Program-made: the position numbers and the translations under genes
The notes under the pieces: model-generated
Databases searched by the model: none
Told to the model about the DNA's origin: nothing
Seen by the model: the letters and a program-made list of their open reading frames with translations, nothing else
DNA from: Succinimonas sp045124755
Lineage (GTDB): Bacteria; Pseudomonadota; Gammaproteobacteria; Enterobacterales; Succinivibrionaceae
DNA length: 64,000 bases
Assembly: GCF_045124755.1 (NCBI RefSeq)
Contig: NZ_JBGVMK010000025.1
Direction: 5' to 3' (one strand)
Shown here: positions 9,149 through 17,611 of the stretch, piece by piece
How the letters are laid out: every line of letters starts with the position of its first letter
Numbering within the stretch: the first letter of the stretch is position 1

Positions 9149-10813
9149 TTATTCATCCAGAATCTGATATTCCACCAGTTTTTTCTGCGCCGGGGATATC
9201 ACCATGCCGACCTGAATAAGCTTTATGTCTTCTGCGGTGACGCCGTAATCATGAGTTCTGAGCTGATCCAGAGCCTTCTTCATGGCAGCCTTCTGAGAAA
9301 AGCCCTTCCGCATCCTTTTGAATTCAATCACCAGTTTTGTGGTTCTGGTCTTGATTTCCATATCCGAGTAGCCATGGACATTGCATTTTTCCCGGGATTT
9401 CAAAATGCCGGAACGGGGCAGCTGCACATAAATAAAATCCCGGACGGTGTTTTCATCATCAAACACCTTGGCATTGGAGCTTACGCCTTCGCACAAAGCG
9501 GCATTGAAAAGGTCAAAAATTCCGGCAATATCAGCGGAATCCACCAGAATATCCATGTCATCAAATCTGCATTGAGTGGCAAATGACGGGGTAAGGCGGT
9601 TTACGTCCAAGGACAGTTTTATGAAAGATTCCGCTACCTCATCGTTGGGGATGGCAAATATCGCGCGGGTTCTTGTTTGTTTTCTCAGAGTAAAATAACC
9701 GGTCTGATACAGCAGCATTTCCACCGGAATCTGATCCGGAGCTGATTTTGATATCAGCATCTCCTGGTTAAGCAGGTTATCAGCCAGGCAGCCATCCTTA
9801 ACCCGATAGCTCAGCTTATTGAAAAGATCCAGAAAGGCTGTGTTTTCAAGGTACTTAATCAGAATTGTCGGAGTTCCGCCGCTTGAGGCGTACCAGTAGT
9901 TTATAAACCCCTGCTGGGGTTTCGAGAGAAATGAAAGAACAGACCAAGGATTGTACACCGTCGTGTTCGTTCTGATGGAAAACTGAAAACCGTCATACAG
10001 GATCTTCATGCGGTCATAAACCTCGGAAACGCTCATGTCCAGCACGGCAGCGGCATTACGGACATAAGGGTCAAAATAGCGCCTGAGCTCTTCTTCGGTG
10101 ATGCCCAGCAGCGTGGCGTACTCATCATCACAGCTGATATCATTAAGATTGTTGAACACTGAAAACAGGCTTACATTGGCAATTCTGGTAATGCCGGTTA
10201 TAAAGATAAAACGGAATTTGCCGCTCCAGGTTTTTATTGCGGAAAAGAAGTTCGAAAAAACAGCGCTTAGCTCATCCCTTTCGGTCTTATTCCCAAGATG
10301 ATGGGTAACAGGACTGTCATATTCATCAATAAGCAGCACCAGACTATGGTCGGCTATCTTCAGGCATACCTGATCAATAATATCTGCGGGGTCATAGTAA
10401 TTTCCCTGCTCATCCAGAGGACTTAAACTGCAAACATCGGAAAGTCTTCTGGTGAGAGCCTGGGTCAGCCTTATCTTAAACTCCTCACGGGAACAGCTGG
10501 CATAATTTGAGAAATCCAAGTGAACAACCTTATAGGTTTTGTCAGTCCATTTGTCCTCGCCGGTATCAATATCGAGACCTTTAAAATCCTGAAGTCCTTT
10601 GGAAAAAAGAGACTCGAACGCTGATACCAGAAGCGATTTCCCGAATCTGCGCGGTCTGGAAAGAAAAACCGGCGCATCCTCGGTTTCCGCAATTCTGGCT
10701 ATCATTGCTGTTTTATCGACATAAACTTTCTTTTTTTCATGTATGACACTGAACAAGGTAGTTGCATACGGCAGTTTCTTTAAGTCTTTCAGCGTTAATA
10801 CCGGTTTACCCAT
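9149..10813 (-). CDS. AAA-ATPase-like / PD-(D/E)XK nuclease family protein
   Basis: 554 residues, the usual length for this family. The N-terminus (LPYATTLFSVIHEKKKVYVDKT) and SRPRRFGKSLL, a modified P-loop at about residue 54, mark the AAA-ATPase-like domain; VLLIDEYDSPV near 160 is the Walker B. The C-terminus has the nuclease core: YSDMEIKTRT then LVIEFKRMR, giving the E-x-K pair. These proteins are abundant in gut anaerobes, in many diverged copies, and their role is unknown (suggested links to mobile DNA or defence). The gene looks intact, on its own transcription unit between large noncoding gaps, and less GC-rich than its neighbours, which would fit horizontal acquisition. Confidence 0.85.
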   Translation of the reverse strand: MGKPVLTLKDLKKLPYATTLFSVIHEKKKVYVDKTAMIARIAETEDAPVFLSRPRRFGKSLLVSAFESLFSKGLQDFKGLDIDTGEDKWTDKTYKVVHLDFSNYASCSREEFKIRLTQALTRRLSDVCSLSPLDEQGNYYDPADIIDQVCLKIADHSLVLLIDEYDSPVTHHLGNKTERDELSAVFSNFFSAIKTWSGKFRFIFITGITRIANVSLFSVFNNLNDISCDDEYATLLGITEEELRRYFDPYVRNAAAVLDMSVSEVYDRMKILYDGFQFSIRTNTTVYNPWSVLSFLSKPQQGFINYWYASSGGTPTILIKYLENTAFLDLFNKLSYRVKDGCLADNLLNQEMLISKSAPDQIPVEMLLYQTGYFTLRKQTRTRAIFAIPNDEVAESFIKLSLDVNRLTPSFATQCRFDDMDILVDSADIAGIFDLFNAALCEGVSSNAKVFDDENTVRDFIYVQLPRSGILKSREKCNVHGYSDMEIKTRTTKLVIEFKRMRKGFSQKAAMKKALDQLRTHDYGVTAEDIKLIQVGMVISPAQKKLVEYQILDE

Positions 10814-11624
10814 TTTAATAACTCCGCAGATATAACAAATCCCTTAATTCGCAAGGCATTAATCGAAATGCCCATAAACGTATCGGTTCCGGCAGCGTGT
10901 TTATGTGAGAAATATTCACAAAGGCAGTACATGTATCATCTGTTTCGCTGTTATTCCCAGGATAACGGGAGTATAGTTACAGACCTTTTATAACCATCGG
11001 GAATGATTGCCTGACACGAGATTAAAAAACAGTATCTGACAGAGAATTCCTTTTTCATATTCTACCCCGATCCGGCTGCCGCAACGAGTAATCAGCTTCT
11101 GAAATAACGGTATCCCCGCGCTCTCTCATTGCCTGTTAAACTCCTTCATCCGCAATGTAAAATATATTTTAACAGGGATAGTATACGGAACATGCTGTCA
11201 AAAAGACAACAGGCAGCTAAATAAACACACTGAAATTCAAAGATTGCTCCCAAATGACGCCAATGCAAACCAGTCGGTAGGCCATGAAAATCTCTGAAGC
11301 GAAAAGAGTGGAATAAGTGAAAGATCTCCGGAAGGACGGATCAGGAAAACGCTGACCGCCAACGTCCCTCAGGAGCTTTGCCAGCTATCGGCAAATGGAT
11401 TGCCGGCAAAACCTGAGAAACGAAATCCCCGTCCCCGCCCTCGTCTGATCGTCGGTATTATGGTAGTAAGCATGAAAAATGCGTTTTACAAATGTAACAT
11501 TAGGAGGCATGCATTGTAAAACAGAGGATTCGAACCTCCTGTATGCGCCTCAGCATACGCTGTGATGCGATTCATTCTCAACCGCAGAGATCATACCCGC
11601 CCGATCAGACTACCAAGTCATCTG
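10814..11624. other. AT-rich gap with a tRNA-like remnant
   Basis: About 800 bp with no gene. It is more AT-rich than the surroundings. The right part holds a perfect 9-bp inverted repeat (GTTTTACAA at 11483-11491, TTGTAAAAC at 11514-11522) and a tRNA-like T-arm. Confidence 0.5.
11514..11600 (-). other. tRNA-like degenerate element
   Basis: On the minus strand there is a canonical T-arm (GAGG, loop TTCGAAT, CCTC). Before it is a hairpin with arms GTATGC and GCATAC like a long class II variable arm, and before that a 7-bp stem with a 7-nt loop resembling an anticodon arm. A proper acceptor stem, D-arm and CCA are not found, and position 33 is not U, so this is not a functional tRNA. It may be a decayed Ser/Leu-type tRNA or an old attachment site. 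Confidence 0.25.
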
Positions 11625-12077
11625 TCAGATCAGTTCAGTCATCCAGTTCAGTTCCTGGATCTTTTCATCTGTTTCCCGAAGCTGCTTCGCATAGGCATCC
11701 GCCTCTTTCTGGAGTTCGGAAACCTTCACGGTGCTTCGGATCCGGATCTCGGTCTTGGAATAACGGCTTACCGACTGGCTGCAGGTATTCAGAAAATTCC
11801 GCATGACGCGAAGCCGTTCCTTCAGGCAGTCCCGTCTGGCTATAAGCTGGGTGATGGTGACAGAACCGCTTTTGGTGAGACTGTTAGTATTGTTGATCCG
11901 GTAAATGAGTTCCTCCAGCTTTACCAGAGAACTGTCCAGTTCCTTCATAAGCTCCCGGGGATCCTCTGCCGGCTCCTCACCCTCCTGCACCTTGGCATTG
12001 TTGTTAAGACGCTCCGAAAGCTCAGCAATTTTCTTCTGTAAATCCGCTCTCTCTGAAAGCGCTGATGCAAGTTTCAT
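11625..12077 (-). CDS. DIP1984 family protein
   Basis: 150-residue helical protein. The N-terminus (MKLASALSERADLQKKIAEL), NAKVQEGEEPAEDP near residue 27, EELIYRINNTN and LIARRDCLKERL match the DIP1984/septicolysin family, small all-helical proteins of unknown function found in many bacteria. Length is typical and the gene looks complete. No membrane segment or signal peptide. It stands alone; the downstream side holds the tRNA-like element. Family assignment is confident, the biochemical role is not known. Confidence 0.85.
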   Translation of the reverse strand: MKLASALSERADLQKKIAELSERLNNNAKVQEGEEPAEDPRELMKELDSSLVKLEELIYRINNTNSLTKSGSVTITQLIARRDCLKERLRVMRNFLNTCSQSVSRYSKTEIRIRSTVKVSELQKEADAYAKQLRETDEKIQELNWMTELI

Positions 12078-12466
12078 TAAAGCTCTCCGTACTTAAAAGC
12101 CGCCAAAAGGAAGATTCCCCGGCATGCAGAAATCAGACGCTCTGCCGGGCGGCATGTATTATCAGCAGCATACACCATCCCGTCTGGCACAGGTATCACT
12201 ATCATCTTTCCGGGAATAAATCGGAGATGAACATCATAAAAACTAACCGGCAAGAACACGAGACAGGCAAACGAGGAAGGAATATGATTCCGGGAAAATA
12301 GTTTTGGGTACTGAAGAACCATGAATACAGGAAATTAAGAGAGAAGGATGATGACTGAAAAATAATGAATGAAGATGATGAAGAGAGAAAGAAAGAAAGG
12401 AATGAATGAGTGAGTAAGACGCTGGGCAGCCTTCCGGGGGCCCGCCCCCGGAAAGCAGTCCTCTTC
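12078..12466. other. intergenic stretch with purine-rich run
   Basis: No gene seen. Positions 12340-12410 are a purine-rich low-complexity run (GAAAGAAAGAAAGGAATG-like). It separates the DIP1984 gene from the stop codon of the MotY-like gene. Confidence 0.5.
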
Positions 12467-13363
12467 TCAGAACTCGTCAAAATCCGTCCGCACCTCCACG
12501 ATCACCCGGCGGTTAGCCTTGCGATCCGGTTCGATTTCGTTCAGAACTCCCTGGTGCGTTTCGCCGAAGGAGCGGGTGATGATTTTTTCCTCAGGAAGAC
12601 CGCCCTCCTTCAGGTAGCCCGCCACCACCCCGGCCTGGGCTTCGGTGAGCTTCTGATTGTCCGCATCCGTGCCGGTGCTGTCGGTGAATACCGAAATCAC
12701 CACGCTTTTCCAGATGTCGGGATCGGATTTAAGATACTCCCGGAGCCGGTTCAGCTGTTCCCGGGAATGCGGGGTAAGCTTCTGGGTCTTGCCGTCAAAA
12801 TGCGCCGTGATCCTGCGGACATCCCGGAGCCCGTAATCCAGAAGGCCGAGCTGGCATTCCTGAAAATCCAGATAGTGCTTGCCGAACTCATAGGGACTCA
12901 GAAGCACCCGGATATCCTCATTCCGGTAATACTGATCATCCCGGTAGACAAAGGAAGCATGAAAGCCCTTTTCCAGGGAGGACAGTGCGTACCAGGCCTG
13001 CTCGCCCCGGAGATACCCCGGAAAATCCCGGTAGATCTTCACCATGCCGTAGTCTTTGTCCCGGACGCCGGGCCGCCACTCCGGAGCCTCCTCCCGGAAG
13101 GTCATGAGGTTTTTGCGGGAAAACGGCTTTACCGGATCCAGGGTCAGCTCCAGAAAACGATCCTTCCCGGATCGCATGATAAATTCTGCCTTGCCCCACC
13201 CCGGAACCTTCTGGGAGAGGACGCATTTTGCCGGAGTGTTTTCCACCGACCAGACCGGATTTGCCGTATCGCCGTTCACAAAGGTCACGGCTCCGGCCGT
13301 TCCGGTCAGAACCCAAAGGAGCCCCCCGCACAGAAAGCCCGCATAATCTGGACGTGTTTTCAT
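12467..13363 (-). CDS. MotY-like OmpA-family protein
   Basis: 298 residues with a signal peptide (GFLCGGLLWVLTGTAGA). The middle part (CVLSQKVPGWGKAEFIMRSG) resembles the N-terminal domain of MotY, the T-ring protein that surrounds sodium-driven flagellar motors. The C-terminal third is an OmpA-like peptidoglycan-binding domain with VFTDSTGTDADNQKLTEAQA and RSFGE, ending in RRVIVEV. Start chosen at ATG 13363, directly before the signal peptide; an upstream ATG adds ten Arg-rich residues. No other flagellar genes are in the window, but MotY is often encoded apart, and next to rnt in several gammaproteobacteria, as here (divergently). An envelope OmpA protein unrelated to flagella remains possible. 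Confidence 0.65.
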   Translation of the reverse strand: MKTRPDYAGFLCGGLLWVLTGTAGAVTFVNGDTANPVWSVENTPAKCVLSQKVPGWGKAEFIMRSGKDRFLELTLDPVKPFSRKNLMTFREEAPEWRPGVRDKDYGMVKIYRDFPGYLRGEQAWYALSSLEKGFHASFVYRDDQYYRNEDIRVLLSPYEFGKHYLDFQECQLGLLDYGLRDVRRITAHFDGKTQKLTPHSREQLNRLREYLKSDPDIWKSVVISVFTDSTGTDADNQKLTEAQAGVVAGYLKEGGLPEEKIITRSFGETHQGVLNEIEPDRKANRRVIVEVRTDFDEF

Positions 13364-13715
13364 TGTTATACCCCGCCGCCGGAAAACTGTCATTCCCGGG
13401 TATCAGATGGTGATTCTCTGCTGTATCAAGCAAGATCCGTGCCGTCTGCGATCTCGTCATGATCCCATCCCGTCATGATGCCTGATAAGAGTTTACCACA
13501 GCAATCGGGGGATAACGGCATCGCCCCGGGATTACCGGCCTGAAACCGCTGAACGCCGGAACAGAGAGGCCGGCGGCCGGCCCTTTCCCGCTCCCCGGGA
13601 TAAAAGCCGCCCCGATCTCCGGTCTCTGTGATAAAATTAGCGGCTGAAAAAATGACAGTCACCGCCGGAACTCCCGGTAGCATAAAATTCATTCTCTTAA
13701 AATCTAAGGATCACC

Positions 13716-14543
13716 ATGGATTCCTCCCAGACCCCGCTTAAACCGGAAGAAGCTCCAATAGCGGCAGAGCCTCAAAACGCCATCTCCGAACGCTTCCGGG
13801 GCTTTTTCCCCGTCATTGTGGACGTGGAAACCGCCGGCTTCAATCCGGCCACCGACGCTCTTATCGAGCTCGCCGCCTGCACCGTAACCTTCAATGACCA
13901 GGGACAGCTGGTCCGTGACGAAAGCTTTCATGCCAACATTCTCCCCTTCGCCGGAGCCAATATGGAAAAGTCCAATCTGGATTTTCTGGGAGTTGACCCC
14001 TACGACGTTAACCGGCATGCCCTTACCGAGGAAGCCTTTCTGAAGCCCCTGTTCAAAACCCTGTCCAAAAAAGCCAAGGCGGCCAATTGCACCCGCTGTA
14101 TTCTGGTGGGCCAGAACGGCCACTTTGATCACAGCTTCGTCATGGCTGCAGCCCAGCGCGTTGATCCCAAAAAATGTCCCTTCCATCCCTTTTCGGTGAT
14201 TGATCTCGCCACCCTCTCCATGGTGCTTCTCGGTCAGTCCGTGCTCCGGGTGGCCGTGGAAACCGCCGGACTGGAATTCGACACCGCCCGGGCGCACGGG
14301 GCCGAATACGATGCGGAAATCGAGACGGATCTTTTCTGCTGGCTCATGAACCGCTATCAGGAGCTGGGGGGCTGGCCCCTGTCTCCGGAGATGCAGGAGC
14401 GCGCCCGGATCGCCAATGAGACGAAAAAACTTAACTTTGCAAAAAAGGAATACCAGGATCACAAAAAACAAGATGACGCGGAAAAATTAGAAAACTCCCC
14501 TTTTGCAATCCTCAAAACTCTTGTACATTGTGACAACAACTGA
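13716..14543 (+). CDS. rnt: ribonuclease T
   Basis: 275-residue DEDDh 3'-5' exoribonuclease that trims the 3' ends of tRNAs and other stable RNAs. The first acidic pair is in VDVETAGF (D36, E38); NGHFDHSF holds the second Asp, and HGAEYDAE the catalytic His and final Asp. It is longer than typical RNase T (about 215 residues in E. coli): some 25 extra residues at the N-terminus and a charged tail (KKEYQDHKKQDDAEK) at the C-terminus. TAAGGA lies 5 nt before the ATG. Diverges from the MotY-like gene, with 350 bp of unannotated DNA between them. Confidence 0.92.
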   Translation: MDSSQTPLKPEEAPIAAEPQNAISERFRGFFPVIVDVETAGFNPATDALIELAACTVTFNDQGQLVRDESFHANILPFAGANMEKSNLDFLGVDPYDVNRHALTEEAFLKPLFKTLSKKAKAANCTRCILVGQNGHFDHSFVMAAAQRVDPKKCPFHPFSVIDLATLSMVLLGQSVLRVAVETAGLEFDTARAHGAEYDAEIETDLFCWLMNRYQELGGWPLSPEMQERARIANETKKLNFAKKEYQDHKKQDDAEKLENSPFAILKTLVHCDNN

Positions 14544-14701
14544 ATACCCTGCCGGCGCGCGGAACCGCTGCGCCGAAACCCGGCGCATCTGATATCTCCT
14601 GAGGCCGCGCCGATGCCGCGGAGTTTTCGATGAGCATAAGAAGCAGTGTCAGCATCTTATTTTAAAAAATAACCGGCTTTGCCGGATGCTGGAGGTTTTT
14701 T

Positions 14702-15301
14702 ATGGCCATTCCTTTTCCAAAACTCAAGTACTCTCTTTCGGCTCTGGAGCCCTTTATCTCCGAAAGAACCATGGATTTTCATTACAACCGGCATTTTCTT
14801 ACCTACGTCAATACCGCCAATGCCCTGATCAACCAGACCTCCTATCAGGACAAGAACCTCCGGGACATTGTCAGCACCTCCGTGGGGCCCATCTACAACA
14901 ATGCGGCGCAGGCCTTCAATCATGAGTTTTACTTTAACTGTCTCATTGCCGAGCCGCCCCTGATCCCCTCCCGGCTTTCGGAAGAGCTGGCCCGGCAGTT
15001 CGGATCAGTCGACGCCTTCCTGAAATCCTTCCGGGAATCCGCCATCGGCAATTTCGGGGCCGGCTGGACCTGGCTGGCTATGGATCCCGTCACCAAGAAG
15101 ATGGAGATCAAAAACACCACCAATGCCGGGAATCCGCTGAGCGACGGTCTCTGTCCCCTGCTCTGCATCGACGTCTGGGAGCATGCCTACTATCTGGACT
15201 ACCAGAACCGCCGCAAGGACTACGTCACGGGCTTTATGGATCACATTGACTGGAACTTCGTGGCTAAGCAGTTTGACGAGTGCATGAGCCGGTTCCGCTA
15301 G
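14702..15301 (+). CDS. sodB: superoxide dismutase, iron type
   Basis: 199 residues, typical length. Converts superoxide to oxygen and hydrogen peroxide in the cytoplasm. Metal ligands are visible: His in FHYNRHF, His in NHEFYF, and Asp and His in DVWEHAYYLDY. GAGWTWL is typical of Fe/Mn SODs. Odd feature: the usual NHTFYW around the second ligand reads NHEFYF, replacing two outer-sphere active-site residues. A strong GGAGG lies 7 nt before the ATG. It follows rnt by 158 bp, as in several gammaproteobacteria. Confidence 0.93.
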   Translation: MAIPFPKLKYSLSALEPFISERTMDFHYNRHFLTYVNTANALINQTSYQDKNLRDIVSTSVGPIYNNAAQAFNHEFYFNCLIAEPPLIPSRLSEELARQFGSVDAFLKSFRESAIGNFGAGWTWLAMDPVTKKMEIKNTTNAGNPLSDGLCPLLCIDVWEHAYYLDYQNRRKDYVTGFMDHIDWNFVAKQFDECMSRFR

Positions 15302-15360
15302 ATCCTCCTCAGGTTTCCCGGCTCCTCCCTGCTGAGAAGTTTCCTTAATTTTATTCCTGC

Positions 15361-15485
15361 TTCTTTTTTTCTGAGATTCCGAAACACGCATCTCTGTCAC
15401 TGCGGGATCAGCATCCTGAGCAACCGATCAAAAAGGGCGCGGGCTTGTCTGTCAGCATGGAATTTTCCGCAGCCTGATGTCAGGG
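15361..15485. repeat. direct repeat, left copy
   Basis: About 120 bp closely matching 16660-16775 in the same orientation. Shared landmarks include TTTTTTCTGAGA, CGAAAC, GATCAAAA and GGGCGCGGGCT. The two copies bracket the alpha/beta hydrolase gene, suggesting duplication or cassette-type insertion. Confidence 0.7.
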
Positions 15486-15596
15486 GGCTTTCCGGCGCGC
15501 AACTCCTTTTCCGTTCCGGCGCGAAAACAAGCCGGGAGAATAAGCCGGAAGCATGCAGAAACACCTTCCGGCATGAAACGGCAATACCATGCCGGA

Positions 15597-16577
15597 TTAC
15601 CTTCTCAGAAACTCAATAAGCAGGCGCTGAAACTTCCGGTAATAGGGTTTTTCAACATAAGCTACGTGAGACGCGCCGTCTATCATCCGGAGTTCGGAGC
15701 CTGCCGGAAGTTCACCGGAAATTCCGCCCAGCAGTTCATAATTCAGATAAGGATCCCTGCTGCCATAGATGACAAGCACCGGCGCCTCTATTCCGGAAAA
15801 ATCAATAAGTCTTTTATCTTTCGGAACACAGATATCTCGGCGTCCGCCGTTGGGACTTGATTCTCTGTCATAATGCCAGCTTTTGGAACCAAACAGTTCA
15901 ATAACGACAGGATCCGTAACATTCAGATCAAAAGATCCGTCTCCTGTTTTCTGAAAGTCATCTGTCGCGTGCTCCCAGGTATTATGATGAAACGGTTCCG
16001 TTACCTCATACTGCCCTACTCCGCTCAGTATCGGAGCATACAGAATTATTTTGCCGATGTGTTCTCCGTGCCGGGAGGCAAATCTGCTCACCGTGACAGT
16101 TCCCCAGCTCCAGCCGAGAACATCTATCCTGTTCTGTCCGGTAATTTCCGCAATTTTCTCCACGGCGGCGTTAATATCCTGAGCCGCATAATCCGAATCC
16201 GGCATAAAACCGTCAGTCACCTCTCCCGACTGACCAAAACCCGCTATATCAAGACGCCATACGGCATATCCTTCCCGGGCCAGAAAACGCACAAGACTGT
16301 AATCTTCGTAATTAATATCGAATTCATGAGAAGAATAGGTTACTCCGTGAATAAGGATAATATTCTTTGCGGGAGTGGCGCCGTTCTTCGTTACGCAATC
16401 CAAATGGAGAGAGATGCCGTTTCGTTCCAGCGGATATTCTCTGTAGCTGAAATCCGCATTCTGTACAACATTCTGCTCGTGCGCAACGGAAACAGCATTT
16501 ACAGCGCAGCCCGGAAGAACAGCTGCTGTAAATATCATACCTGCGGCAAGAATCAGAGAAACGGCTGTCTTCTGCAT
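15597..16577 (-). CDS. alpha/beta hydrolase lipoprotein
   Basis: 326 residues. An N-terminal signal with lipobox LPGC (about residue 23) predicts a lipid-anchored envelope protein. The fold is alpha/beta hydrolase: oxyanion motif IHGVTYSS, nucleophile elbow GWSWGT, acid in YGSRDPY and catalytic His in GASHVAY. Substrate unknown; an esterase or lipase acting in the periplasm is plausible. I chose the ATG at 16577, which has AAGGAG 6 nt upstream; the ORF's first ATG at 16598 lacks a site. The gene is more AT-rich than its neighbours and lies exactly between two 120-bp direct repeats, which suggests acquisition as a unit. Confidence 0.85.
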   Translation of the reverse strand: MQKTAVSLILAAGMIFTAAVLPGCAVNAVSVAHEQNVVQNADFSYREYPLERNGISLHLDCVTKNGATPAKNIILIHGVTYSSHEFDINYEDYSLVRFLAREGYAVWRLDIAGFGQSGEVTDGFMPDSDYAAQDINAAVEKIAEITGQNRIDVLGWSWGTVTVSRFASRHGEHIGKIILYAPILSGVGQYEVTEPFHHNTWEHATDDFQKTGDGSFDLNVTDPVVIELFGSKSWHYDRESSPNGGRRDICVPKDKRLIDFSGIEAPVLVIYGSRDPYLNYELLGGISGELPAGSELRMIDGASHVAYVEKPYYRKFQRLLIEFLRR

Positions 16578-16657
16578 ATTTAGCTCCTTGTGCTTCATGA
16601 CTGAACATCTCCTGAAAGAATGGCGCCTGAAAGAATAGCGCTGATTTGTTTTTATTA

Positions 16658-16775
16658 TCTTTTTTCTGAGACCCCGAAACAGACGTCTCTGTCAATAAGA
16701 GATCAGTATCCCGATCAAAAGGGCGCGGGCTGTCCTCTGATATGGAACTTGCTGCAGATCGCAGATCGATGTCAG
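16658..16775. repeat. direct repeat, right copy
   Basis: Partner of 15361-15485, same orientation and about 75-80 percent identical by eye. It lies upstream of the hydrolase and next to the small gene at 16785. Confidence 0.7.
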
Positions 16776-16784
16776 TGACCTCAG

Positions 16785-17069
16785 TTAAGGGATGTTTTCT
16801 TCAGGCAGGGACGGAATAATCACCCGGGATTTGCCGAGACGAGTGTACCGGGCATGGTATTCTTCAATGGTCAGATATTTGTCGTCAATTACCACGCCAA
16901 TGGCCCTTTTATTGCCACGCGTCCGCTTTTGCGAAGGATCGTAATGATAAGTACGCTGAAGGATCCGGTATCCGTTCGGAATTGAGTTAAGCCGTTCCAC
17001 CAGCCCGTTTTTGGGATTGCCGGCAAGCGACAGTATCCGCTGCTTCTCTTCTTCAGATTGTCCTTTCAT
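16785..17069 (-). CDS. small protein of unknown function
   Basis: About 94 residues, basic, with GYRILQRTYHYDP, TRGNKRAIGVVID and YLTIEEYHARYTRLGKSR as the most distinctive parts. GGAG lies 6 nt before the ATG at 17069. I do not recognise the family; the basic N-terminal-domain look would fit a truncated transposase or a small DNA-binding protein, but nothing decides it. It sits next to the right copy of the 120-bp repeat. Confidence 0.45.
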   Translation of the reverse strand: MKGQSEEEKQRILSLAGNPKNGLVERLNSIPNGYRILQRTYHYDPSQKRTRGNKRAIGVVIDDKYLTIEEYHARYTRLGKSRVIIPSLPEENIP

Positions 17070-17611
17070 CATTGTCTCCGGTATCAGCTTTAATATTGTT
17101 ATGATATGCCTGTTGTAATAAATGTCTCTCATTTTGTGAAATAATTGCATTCTATAGCTTTGATCCAGAGATCAAGACTGACAAATTCAGATAATCCCCC
17201 ATAAATTCAGCGAAGGCCAATCCTTTAAAATTAAGGCTTTGACAGAAGATGGCGTATCTGATCTGAGTTTGCGATTATCTGCGTTACTGTAATTAGCATT
17301 GTGTTTTGGCCGGGCAGTTTGGCAGCTGCATACCGCAAGATGACAGCAATTATGCAGCAGGATTTTGCATAATTCAAAGCAGGCATCTCAGGACAGGAGT
17401 CGGCCGCCGGACAGGAGCCGGGTTTTATGGTTACCGGCCCTGTCTGAGCAAAAGATCAGCCCGGCGGCGTCACGCGGGCCCGGACTCCGCCCCGCGGCCG
17501 GGGTTCCCCGCCCTTTTCCGTTCCTTTTTTCTCCTCCTTTATTGTCATCCGGCGATCTGCTACAATACTCACAATTTTTTTACATTGGAAAGGTTAACGG
17601 AGCTTTTCATA
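17070..17611. other. upstream region of metG
   Basis: About 540 bp with no credible separate gene. An open frame runs into metG from 17306, but its residues do not look like protein and the family's N-terminus begins at 17612. Confidence 0.5.

Noticed and set aside
17306..17611. N-terminal extension of MetG by about 100 residues
   Set aside because: The family N-terminus and a ribosome-binding site both point to the ATG at 17612; the extension reads as noncoding sequence.
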